Origin: Bacteroidia bacterium
GTDB taxonomy: Bacteria > Bacteroidota > Bacteroidia > NS11-12g > UBA955
Reading direction: 5' to 3'
DNA length: 33,698 bases
Assembly: GCA_020853295.1 (NCBI GenBank)
Contig: JADYZD010000279.1
Span: forward strand, 1 to 33,698
The position numbers and the translations under genes were made by a program. Below, piece by piece: positions 13,479-20,781 of the stretch (within the stretch, counting starts at the first letter, position 1; every line of letters starts with the position of its first letter). The notes beneath the pieces are model-generated. The model had not been told where the DNA came from, made no database searches, and was given only the letters and a program-made list of their open reading frames with translations.

Positions 13479-13910
13479 ATGTCAAAAATTAAATTAAACA
13501 CAGGCGATGTTTTACGGACAGTAAAGCAGCGCGCCACCGACATAATGCACTATGCCATAGCATATGGCAAAATAAATGGTGTATTCTATGTCGCAGAAAA
13601 TAACGTTGACACCGGTGTTATACTGGTGCCCTTGACTGAATTTGTCGAAAGATATGGTTCAGCCAACATCTCTATTCACGCGAACTATTTTAACTCGCAG
13701 CAAATCATGAATACTCAGCGTAGGATTGTGAGCATGCTCAACAAGGGTTACAATATGTTCACGTTCAACTGCGAAAGCTTTGTTAACTGGGTGCTCTATG
13801 GCAAACCAACATCAGCCCAGGTTAAAAAAGCTGGTAACATCGTGCTTGGCACAGCTGCCGTTTTTTGTCTATTTGCGATATTAAGTGGAGGAGGTCAAAA
13901 CAATGGCTGA
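13479..13910 (+). CDS. LRAT-like (NlpC/P60 superfamily) protein with C-terminal membrane segment
   Basis: The protein has 143 residues from the ATG at 13479 (MSKIKLNTGDVL); an in-frame ATG at 13398 would add 27 residues that do not look domain-like. LNTGDVLRT, MHYAIAYG (candidate catalytic His24) and FNCESFVNWVLYG (candidate catalytic Cys) follow the permuted papain-like LRAT family, which carries out acyl transfer or thioester chemistry. The second LRAT histidine is not obvious; FYVAE occupies its place. A hydrophobic stretch near the end (IVLGTAAVFCLFAIL) suggests membrane anchoring, as in eukaryotic and phage LRAT relatives. It is coupled to the DUF1508 gene (8-bp overlap) and is covered by a candidate antisense RNA. 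Confidence 0.7.
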   Translation: MSKIKLNTGDVLRTVKQRATDIMHYAIAYGKINGVFYVAENNVDTGVILVPLTEFVERYGSANISIHANYFNSQQIMNTQRRIVSMLNKGYNMFTFNCESFVNWVLYGKPTSAQVKKAGNIVLGTAAVFCLFAILSGGGQNNG

Positions 13911-14229
13911 TGCAAAGTACCAAATCAAGAAGGCCGTAAATGGGCAGTATACTTTTGTCCTACGATCAAAAGGAAATGCTGAAATCATTTTACGTGCTAG
14001 CGAAACATATGTTACGAAACAGGGTTGTATAAATGGCATTAACTCTTGCCAGATAAACAGTCCATATGACAGAAACTATGTGAAGCGACTGTACAGCTTT
14101 TCTCTATTAGCGGCAAACTCTAAAGCGATTGGTGTCTCGGAGGAATATTCCTCGGTAGCAGCAAGAGAAAATGGAATTGCTGCGGTCAAAAGAGACGGGC
14201 CAACTCCAATTATTGAGGATTTAACATAA
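13903..14229 (+). CDS. DUF1508 (YegP-like) domain protein
   Basis: The protein has 108 residues. I choose the ATG at 13903 because GGAGGAGG lies about 10 nt before it; the track begins at an upstream GTG within that site. The protein holds a DUF1508 repeat, YTFVLRSKGNAEIILRASETYVTKQGCINGI, and a second, more diverged half (YSFSLLAANSKAIGVSEEYSSVAARENGIAAVK), the usual tandem arrangement of YegP-type proteins. The function of the family is unknown. It overlaps the LRAT-like gene and precedes a strong terminator. Confidence 0.8.
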   Translation: MADAKYQIKKAVNGQYTFVLRSKGNAEIILRASETYVTKQGCINGINSCQINSPYDRNYVKRLYSFSLLAANSKAIGVSEEYSSVAARENGIAAVKRDGPTPIIEDLT

Positions 14230-14242
14230 TCCAGATTTCATC

Positions 14243-14277
14243 AAAGAGGGCTTCATATGAAGCCCTCTTTTTTTATT
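14243..14277 (+). terminator. Strong intrinsic terminator after the DUF1508 gene
   Basis: AAAGAGGGCTTC pairs with GAAGCCCTCTTT (12 bp) around ATAT and runs into seven or more Ts. It closes the LRAT/DUF1508 operon and isolates recombinase 2. Confidence 0.9.
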
Positions 14278-14314
14278 ATAAAACGCGCTAATTTTGGTCT
14301 CCTTATTGCGGGGA

Positions 14315-14320
14315 TAAAAT
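14315..14320 (+). promoter_or_regulatory. Possible -10 box for recombinase 2
   Basis: TAAAAT lies 26 nt before the ATG at 14347, with TTTTGG 17 nt further up as a poor -35. It is the only promoter-like element between the terminator and the recombinase. Confidence 0.35.
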
Positions 14321-14346
14321 CTGTTAGGCTGAGTGTAAGTAAAAAT

Positions 14347-15849
14347 ATGACAAAGAAGAAAATTGCTATTTGGATTCGTGTATCTACAGAAGACCAAGCA
14401 AAAGGAGAATCACCAGAGCATCACGAAAAACGTGCTCGGTTGTATGCAGAGAGTCAGGACTGGGAAATTGTCACTGTGTATCATCTTGAAGCTGTTTCAG
14501 GCAAAAGTGTCATGGATCACAGAGAGACACAGAGAATGCTCAAAGATCTAAGCCAAGGCCGGATAACGGGCCTCATATTCTCTAAGCTAGCAAGACTCGC
14601 CAGAAACACACGAGAATTACTGGAGTTTGCCGAAATTTTTCAAAAATATGGCGCTGACCTCATATCCATGCAAGAGCTTATTAATACATCAAATCCTGCT
14701 GGTCGTTTGTTCTTTACCATTATTGCCGCTATGGCGCAGTGGGAACGTGAAGAGATTGCCGAGAGGGTTTCAGCATCGGTACCCATTCGAGCAAGCATGG
14801 GAAAATCCTTAGGTGGTGCACCTCCCTATGGATATGACCGAATTAATGGCAAACTGGTAATTAATCAAAAAGAGGCTGAGATACGAAAACTCATGTTTGA
14901 ACTCTTTGATAAGCATCAAAAGAAAAAACAAGTTGCGCGCCTACTCAACGAAATGGGTTTTACAACCAGAAGTGGCGGAGCATGGACTGATACTACCCTA
15001 GTGAGACTTCTACAAGATCCAATCGCGAAAGGCCTCAGGCGAGCCAACTATTCAAAAAGTCAGGGGCCGGGTAAGGGATGGAAAGAAAAACCAAAAGAAA
15101 ACTGGGTATTCACTCCGGCTCCAGCAATAGTTTCAGGGGAATTGTGGGATAGGGTTAATAAAATTCTTGATGAACAAGCGGTGAGTAATAAGAAAGTAGC
15201 GCGGCAAACGGTTCATCTGTTTAGCGGTATTGTTATTTGTCACTGTGGAACTAAAATGTATGTACCATCCAATTCCCCTAAATACACCTGCTTTACCTGC
15301 CGAAATAAAATCTCCACAGAAGATCTTGAAGCAATCTTTCATGACCAGCTCAATCAGTTTCTCTACTCAGATGATGAACTGAAACAATTCATTCATGGTA
15401 CAACTGACAAACTCAACGAGTTAACTCAAATCCAAAAAACTCTTGAAAATTCCGTAAATGACCTCTTTCAGAAACAAGAATCACTTATTGCCCTGCACAC
15501 CGCTGGTAAGCTAACGGTTGAGAACTTTGATGAGCATTACAATCCTGTAGCTACTGAATACAAATTGCAGAAGGAACAGCTCGATAAACTTAACCTAGAA
15601 ATCAGGTTAGAGTCTCAGAATTCCCAAGATGCCGAAGTACTGATAACAGATGCTAGAGATTTATATTCATCGTGGCCCAAATTCAGGCAAGAAGACAAAC
15701 GTAGGCTCATTGAAGGAATCACGGAAAAGATAGTTGTAGAAAAAGATGAGATCCATATCGAGCTCAAATATTTGCCCGCCCCATCTCTTTTAGAATCAAT
15801 GGCTAAAGGGCAACACAACCACAAGGATTCATGCTGGCCACCAACATAA
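14347..15849 (+). CDS. Large serine recombinase 2 (probable comM integrase)
   Basis: The protein has 500 residues from the ATG at 14347 ([14 protein letters not shown]); the track's longer start lies inside the upstream terminator. The resolvase domain has [12 protein letters not shown] (Ser13 nucleophile), [18 protein letters not shown] and a [13 protein letters not shown] helix. A recombinase domain ([32 protein letters not shown]) follows. A short zinc ribbon (CHCG and CFTC near residues 300-320) and a coiled coil come after. All parts are present. The gene lies at the very end of the island; its last nine codons (HKDSCWPPT) and stop are antisense comM sequence. It is the best candidate for the enzyme that inserted the island. 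Confidence 0.92.
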   Translation: MTKKKIAIWIRVSTEDQAKGESPEHHEKRARLYAESQDWEIVTVYHLEAVSGKSVMDHRETQRMLKDLSQGRITGLIFSKLARLARNTRELLEFAEIFQKYGADLISMQELINTSNPAGRLFFTIIAAMAQWEREEIAERVSASVPIRASMGKSLGGAPPYGYDRINGKLVINQKEAEIRKLMFELFDKHQKKKQVARLLNEMGFTTRSGGAWTDTTLVRLLQDPIAKGLRRANYSKSQGPGKGWKEKPKENWVFTPAPAIVSGELWDRVNKILDEQAVSNKKVARQTVHLFSGIVICHCGTKMYVPSNSPKYTCFTCRNKISTEDLEAIFHDQLNQFLYSDDELKQFIHGTTDKLNELTQIQKTLENSVNDLFQKQESLIALHTAGKLTVENFDEHYNPVATEYKLQKEQLDKLNLEIRLESQNSQDAEVLITDARDLYSSWPKFRQEDKRRLIEGITEKIVVEKDEIHIELKYLPAPSLLESMAKGQHNHKDSCWPPT

Positions 15850-16885
15850 AACTGCTGGGGTATTCTACCGACCATTTGGCCCTAGAAATGGTCACCCTGC
15901 GTTCTTCTAATGGTTGGCGCATTACCTCCAAAACAGTGCGCTTAAATTCTGGCAATTCATCCAAAAACAGCACCCCATTATGTGCCAAAGATATTTCACC
16001 CGGCTGGGGATTGTTGCCTCCACCCACCAATGCCACATCGCTAATGGTATGGTGCGGTGCCCTAAATGGGCGCTGGGCAACCAGTGATGAACTTGCTCCC
16101 AATTTGCCTGCAACCGAATGAATTTTGGTGGTTTCCAAAGCCTCATGCAAGGTCATGGGCGGCAATATGGTGGGCAGTCTCTTGGCCAACATGGTTTTTC
16201 CTGCACCTGGCGGGCCTATTAATATAATATTGTGCCCACCTGCCGATGCTATTTCCATAGCACGCTTAATATTTTCCTGCCCCTGTACATCACAAAAATC
16301 CACATCGTAGGAGGTGTAAGCTGCCTCAAAATCCCCACGTGGATCTGCCAATACCCTTTTCAATTCCAATTTGCCATCCAGAAATTCCGCCACCTCGCGC
16401 AGGTTCTTTACCCCATACACTTCCAGGTCCTTTACAATGGCCGCTTCTTTGGCATTTTCTTCGGGCACTATAATTCCCCTAAACTTGTCTTTCATGGCCT
16501 GCAAGGCAATAGGCAAAGCGCCTTTAATGGGCAACACCTGTCCATCCAGACCCAGCTCACCCATAATCACAAAATCTTCCAAAGCCTCGCCTGAAATTTG
16601 AAATGTGGCAGCGAGCATACCCACGGCAATGGGCAAATCATAAGCACTGCCTTCTTTGCGCAAATCTGCCGGCGCCAAATTGACCACTACTTTTTGCCGC
16701 ACCGCTTCAAAACCGGAGTTTTTAATCGCAGCATCGGTGCGAAAAATACTTTCCTTCACCGCAGAATCGGGCAATCCTATTACAAAATTCTTGAAATCGT
16801 TAGAGGTGGCACCTGTGTTCACCTCCACCGTGATGCGGGTAGCATCTACCCCATGCACAGCACTCGCATAACCTTTTACAAACAT
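15803..16885 (-). pseudogene. comM: comM/yifB Mg-chelatase-like ATPase, interrupted (5' part)
   Basis: The 360 codons read the N-terminal ChlI/Lon-like domain (residues 1-~180) and the AAA+ core: Walker [15 protein letters not shown] near 225, and Walker [12 protein letters not shown]. They stop shortly after LVASMNP, with GCVAL from the island. An intact ComM has about 510 residues, so the arginine-finger/sensor region and the Mg-chelatase C-terminal domain are missing. ComM is a branch-migration helicase that helps integrate DNA during natural transformation, so the insertion should lower transformability until excision. It follows gldH by 6 nt and ends the leftward run. AbaR islands in Acinetobacter also interrupt comM. 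Confidence 0.92.
15815..15830. other. Attachment-site junction (attR side) in comM
   Basis: Reading comM leftward, the frame gives LVASMNPC and then leaves the conserved NPCPCGYY pattern for GCVAL and a stop. The host part therefore begins at about 15,821 (ACAAGGATTCAT on the plus strand). The crossover lies within a few bases of this point; the core dinucleotide cannot be fixed without the other junction. Confidence 0.75.
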
Positions 16886-16891
16886 AACTCA

Positions 16892-17374
16892 TTAATAAAT
16901 TTTTGAACTTTTTATAACTTTTAAACCAATATCAGACACCGCCTGAATTTCTTCATCCTGCATGTTCTGACTTATTTTTAATGTATATACTCCAGGCTCC
17001 AGTTTTAAGCTTTGCTTCATCATTTGCTCGTAGCTTATGAGGTTGCTCATGCCTTTGCCCAGCCATTTTCCTGTTTTGTCCGACAACTGAATTTGAAACA
17101 ATTCCTTCATTTTCACCCCCTTGCTTTCAAGGGTATAAATCAAATAAATATTGGAATAGTTATAGCTGCCGGTAATTCTTAAACCACAGATTAAATCGTA
17201 AGCATAATTCTTTTCGGTGATGGTAAAAGTAAAAGACTTGGCATCATGCCAGCTCCATTTCTCGGTATTCACTTCTTGGAAACCATCAAAAACCTTGTTC
17301 TTCTCTGCAATGCAACCAAACAACGCAAGAGAGGCTGCAAAGCCCACTACCATATATTGTTTCCACATTGCCAT
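16892..17374 (-). CDS. gldH: Gliding motility lipoprotein GldH
   Basis: The protein has 160 residues from the ATG at 17374, 1 nt after the lpxK stop; the track begins three codons earlier at a TTG. It has a lipoprotein signal peptide ending in ALFGC (the Cys is the lipidated residue). The body contains FDGFQEVNTEKWSWHDAKSFTF and YDLICGLRITGSYNYSNIYLIY, and ends in a beta-rich region, the usual GldH architecture. GldH is an essential lipoprotein of Bacteroidota gliding/type IX secretion systems, acting at the outer membrane with GldB, GldD and GldJ; its precise role is not known. It lies between lpxK and comM in one operon. Confidence 0.88.
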   Translation of the reverse strand: MAMWKQYMVVGFAASLALFGCIAEKNKVFDGFQEVNTEKWSWHDAKSFTFTITEKNYAYDLICGLRITGSYNYSNIYLIYTLESKGVKMKELFQIQLSDKTGKWLGKGMSNLISYEQMMKQSLKLEPGVYTLKISQNMQDEEIQAVSDIGLKVIKSSKIY

Positions 17375-17375
17375 C

Positions 17376-18395
17376 TTATCCAATTTTTTTCAAAAGTAAT
17401 TCAATCAATTCTTTTTCACCATCAAACAACACATTTACTTCTGTACAAACTTCAAAAACAGGAACTCCAATGCGCAAATGTTGCATGCGTGTTGCATCTT
17501 TTCTGCTGGTCACAATTCCCCTTGCACCTGTTGTTTTTACAAGGGTTTCCCAATGTTCAACATCGGTTTGTTTAAAGGCATAATGGTCCGAATAAGCAAA
17601 GGATTCCAGCACCATATAATTTTTTTCAACATCCGATTTAAAAGCAGTATTGTGTGCCAATGCAGATACCAAAACCACTGCAGCACCTGTTTCAAGTTCC
17701 TCTCCCAACTTTGTTTTCGCCGCAGATTGGAGGTAGGCCGCAAAATATACAGGCACCTTGTATTTGCCCAATGCCACTTTGCTTTTCTCCCCTTCTGCCA
17801 TTTCCATATTCTCCGGACATTTGGTAACTACAATAGCTGTTGCCTGAGATGCGGCTGAAGCAAACTCCCTCAATTCACCTGTAGGAATTGGCAAATCCGC
17901 ATAAAACGGTTGTCTGTAATTGCACAATAACACATACGCATTGGCCTGTAAAGCCAGGTGCTGAAATCCGTCATCCAACAAAATCAAATTGGCATGGCCC
18001 AATTCTTTAATTTTTTGAATTCCCTGCAAGCGATTTTCACATACAAAATTCTGCGTTATATTGCCTACAGCATTAAATATTTCACAAGGCTCATCGCCCA
18101 CTTCCTGTGCAGTAGAATTTTGGGTAACGGCTAAAAAACCTTGGGTTTTTCTGCCATATCCGCGCGATAAAATTGCAGGTTTTTTTGTTGCCATTTTGCC
18201 CGACAACCAAATTACATAAGGGGTTTTACCAGTGCCACCTGCGCTAATATTTCCCACAACAATACTGGGCAAAACTCCGCTATAGCGCTGTATTATCCCA
18301 TTCTGATACATCCACCTTCTTATCCAAGTGATGACACCCCATAAGTACGAAATTGGCAACAAAATAATTCTAATTGTTTTAATGATTGTTGCCAT
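17376..18395 (-). CDS. lpxK: Tetraacyldisaccharide 4'-kinase (LpxK)
   Basis: The protein has 339 residues. GNISAGGTGKTPYV is the P-loop of LpxK near residue 48, SRGYGRKTQGF the following motif, and LLDDGFQHL the Walker-B-like DDGFQH signature. A membrane-associated N-terminal helix (LLPISYLWGVITWI) is present. It phosphorylates the 4' position of the lipid A precursor to make lipid IVA at the inner-membrane face. Length is normal for the family. It is followed directly by gldH and preceded by the metallo-hydrolase gene 9 nt away. Confidence 0.93.
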   Translation of the reverse strand: MATIIKTIRIILLPISYLWGVITWIRRWMYQNGIIQRYSGVLPSIVVGNISAGGTGKTPYVIWLSGKMATKKPAILSRGYGRKTQGFLAVTQNSTAQEVGDEPCEIFNAVGNITQNFVCENRLQGIQKIKELGHANLILLDDGFQHLALQANAYVLLCNYRQPFYADLPIPTGELREFASAASQATAIVVTKCPENMEMAEGEKSKVALGKYKVPVYFAAYLQSAAKTKLGEELETGAAVVLVSALAHNTAFKSDVEKNYMVLESFAYSDHYAFKQTDVEHWETLVKTTGARGIVTSRKDATRMQHLRIGVPVFEVCTEVNVLFDGEKELIELLLKKIG

Positions 18396-18404
18396 TTTTG
18401 GAAA

Positions 18405-19829
18405 TTAAATTAAATCAAATGTTTGTCCTTTTTCCGGAGTATAAACCGGTTTAAAGTCCATATCCGCTGCCAACAAATTCATTTGTACCACATCACCATG
18501 AACCAAAAAAACACCTTTGGTTTTATCGCCAATACTGCCTTTAAAAAATTTCAAAAGTCCATTGTGATCCGGGTGCGCGCTAAATGCATCTGTTCTAAAA
18601 ATATCAGCCCGCACCGGTTCTCTGCGGTAATTAATTTCAACAAAATCTTGCCCTTGTAACAGGCGGTGTCCCAGTGTGCCTTCAGCACAAAACCCTGCTA
18701 TAAGAATGGTATTGTCTGAATTGCCAATGTGGTTTTTTACATGCATCTGAATTCTTCCACCTTCTACCATACCTGCGGCTGAAATAATGACACAAGGTTC
18801 GGGCAACATGGCCAACAAATTGCTTTCTTTTTCTTCTTCCAAAACGTACAGGTTTGGAAAATCGAACAAGCTGCCATGACGTTGTTGAAACGCCCTTGCT
18901 TCCTCATTTAAATACTGCAAATGGTTTTCATAAACCGTAGTGCTTTTTATAGCCAAAGGACTATCGGTAAATATTTTAATATTGGGCAATTTCCCATCGC
19001 GATACAATTGGTGAAAAGCAAAAATAATGGCTTGGGTACGGCCCACACTAAATGCAGGAATCACCAATTTGCCACCTTTTGTTACGCAAGTATCTACCAC
19101 ATGTTTCAGCAGTTCGTTGCAGGCATCATCGGTATCGGCTACATGGTTTCTGCCCCCGTAGGTACTTTCAGATACCAACCATTTCAAATCGGGCATGGGT
19201 GTAGGATCTGGCACCAATTTGCTGCCATAATTTCCCAAATCTCCTGTAAAACCCATTTTTATGGTTTCACCATTTTCCTGAATATGCAAAATGGCACTGG
19301 CAGCGCCAAGGATATGGCCCGCCAACACAAATTCCACCGACAATTCCTGATTGAATTTATACAGTTTATTAAAACTGATGGTTTGTGCCATTCCCAGCAT
19401 GTCTTCTATATGTTTTTTAGAATACAATAAAGTGGCAGTATCGGCTTGTTTTTTTACTTTAATTCCTTTCTTTTTTCCTTTATTTCTCACCCTCTCTTTT
19501 GCTGCTGCTTCCATCCTTTGAATATTTAGGCTATCGCGCAATAAATATTCACTCAATTCCAAGGTGGGTTTTGTGCATAAAATGGTGCCATTAAAACCTT
19601 GTTTAATTAAAGTAGGTACATTGCCGCTGTGGTCAATGTGTGCATGTGTGAGTACCAGTAAATCTATATCTGCAGGGTTGAAAGGAAAGGTTCCATTTCT
19701 CAATTCAAATTCGCTACGTTTTTCATAATCCAGTCCACAATCGATAAGAACCCGGGTGCCGCCAGGCAGTACCAGCAAGTGTTTGCTGCCAGTAACCTGT
19801 TGCGCTGCGCCCCAGCTTGTAAATTTCAT
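18405..19829 (-). CDS. MBL-fold/beta-CASP RNA-processing hydrolase
   Basis: The protein has 474 residues. The metallo-beta-lactamase domain has LVLTHAHIDHSG near residue 58 and FTGDLGNYGS near 215. The beta-CASP insert has SESTYGGRNH and VIPAFSVGRTQ, and the C-terminal RNA-specificity region has FRTDAFSAHPDHNGLL and VFLVHGD. All zinc ligands of this family (HXHXDH, H, D, H) are present. Homologues are CPSF73/Ysh1-like RNA nucleases, so a cytoplasmic RNA-cleaving role is expected; the bacterial target is not known. It lies 9 nt upstream of lpxK and 49 nt after the DUF4249 gene. Confidence 0.85.
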   Translation of the reverse strand: MKFTSWGAAQQVTGSKHLLVLPGGTRVLIDCGLDYEKRSEFELRNGTFPFNPADIDLLVLTHAHIDHSGNVPTLIKQGFNGTILCTKPTLELSEYLLRDSLNIQRMEAAAKERVRNKGKKKGIKVKKQADTATLLYSKKHIEDMLGMAQTISFNKLYKFNQELSVEFVLAGHILGAASAILHIQENGETIKMGFTGDLGNYGSKLVPDPTPMPDLKWLVSESTYGGRNHVADTDDACNELLKHVVDTCVTKGGKLVIPAFSVGRTQAIIFAFHQLYRDGKLPNIKIFTDSPLAIKSTTVYENHLQYLNEEARAFQQRHGSLFDFPNLYVLEEEKESNLLAMLPEPCVIISAAGMVEGGRIQMHVKNHIGNSDNTILIAGFCAEGTLGHRLLQGQDFVEINYRREPVRADIFRTDAFSAHPDHNGLLKFFKGSIGDKTKGVFLVHGDVVQMNLLAADMDFKPVYTPEKGQTFDLI

Positions 19830-19878
19830 TCTGCGAAAATAATCATTTCACAGGCGGTTTTCCCCATTTGGGCCATAC

Positions 19879-20781
19879 TTACTTAAACACAATGGTATAT
19901 CGGTGCTGTGTATAAGAGGCTGAAACCCCATACCCCGATGTGATATTGCCTAGCACGGTACCGGGCAATTGTGAAATGCTTTGTTGCTGCCAAATATGCG
20001 CATTTCTGGTGTTGTAAAAATTGTACAATGGTGCTTCTAGGTTCTCCAAAACCACGTCCAGTTTTAGGGTTCTGAATTGTGCAGTTTCATGCAATTTTTC
20101 AGTAGAATATATTCTGAATTTTGGAGTTGTTCCATTAAAAGTGGCATCGGTAAATAATATTTCTGATGAATTGTAATTGTTAAAATTATTTTGAATAAAT
20201 GGCAATTCTGATCCTTCTATTGAAATTCTTTTCGACCTTAAAATGCTGTCAATTCGCTGGTTATTTTTATCCAATTTGTACTCATAAAATTGTCTAAAAA
20301 CCATAATTCTATAATAATTGTCGTCTATGGCACTGTCTTTAAATTCAACATCCATAGTATACGCTGGGCCTATGCCAGGCACCAATAATGTTTGGGTATC
20401 TATTCCGCTAATCAGAATATTTGAGGGCACCTTTCCCCTTACAAAAAAGGAGAACAAACCATCGGATCCATACACCAAAAAACTATCTCTGGGTTTAAAT
20501 GAATTTCCTATTAAAACATACCTGCCCACTCCTTGTGCAATCATATCTCCCTGCAATACCCCATTTCTATAAACACTCACCAATCCATTGTCTGTAGTAC
20601 TTGATTTTTCTGATATAGGAACCACCTTAGAAAAATCTGCCCGCAAAATGCTATCAGGCCGTATTAAAAAATGAAAAACAGGTTTTGGATCTACATAAGT
20701 TTGGGTGTCCAATGGCACTTCTTTTACACAGCCAAAGAGTGTTAAAATACAACAAAATAATATGGTGGTATTTTTAATCAA
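19879..20781 (-). CDS. DUF4249 outer-membrane-associated lipoprotein
   Basis: The protein has 300 residues. The N-terminus MIKNTTILFCCILTLFGC is a lipoprotein signal with the lipobox LFGC. The body (PVFHFLIRPDSILRADFSKVVPISE, then GISEVYRN-like GLVSVYRNG and a terminal YTIVFK) fits the DUF4249 family, which is found beside TonB-dependent receptors in Bacteroidota. It overlaps the receptor gene by 4 bp, so the two are coupled. It is likely a surface partner of the receptor, although the ligand is unknown. Confidence 0.85.
   Translation of the reverse strand: MIKNTTILFCCILTLFGCVKEVPLDTQTYVDPKPVFHFLIRPDSILRADFSKVVPISEKSSTTDNGLVSVYRNGVLQGDMIAQGVGRYVLIGNSFKPRDSFLVYGSDGLFSFFVRGKVPSNILISGIDTQTLLVPGIGPAYTMDVEFKDSAIDDNYYRIMVFRQFYEYKLDKNNQRIDSILRSKRISIEGSELPFIQNNFNNYNSSEILFTDATFNGTTPKFRIYSTEKLHETAQFRTLKLDVVLENLEAPLYNFYNTRNAHIWQQQSISQLPGTVLGNITSGYGVSASYTQHRYTIVFK

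Larger units (their letters stand above)
1..15820. mobile_element. Integrated genomic island in comM (right part; left end outside window)
   Basis: The right boundary is seen directly: at about 15,820 the reading frame of comM on the minus strand departs from the conserved NPCPCG motif and runs into unrelated sequence. The recombinase gene on the other strand crosses the same point. To the left are two large serine recombinases, a TraG/HerA-like ATPase, XRE/ImmA regulators and a run of defence-type genes, with few housekeeping functions. The missing comM C-terminus is not found in bases 1-15,820, so the island continues left of base 1 and is at least 15.8 kb. No relaxase or structural conjugation gene is visible, so transfer would need genes outside the window or a helper. 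With two recombinases it may be two nested elements rather than one. Confidence 0.85.

Noticed and set aside
14257-14346. 30-residue extension of recombinase 2
   Set aside because: It would begin inside the terminator hairpin of the DUF1508 gene, and IAIWIRVST is at the normal distance from ATG 14347.
1-15820. Expected left half of comM within the island
   Set aside because: I looked for the comM C-terminal block (CGYYN..., SGPLLDRID) on the minus strand in the island and did not find it, so the left junction must lie outside the window.
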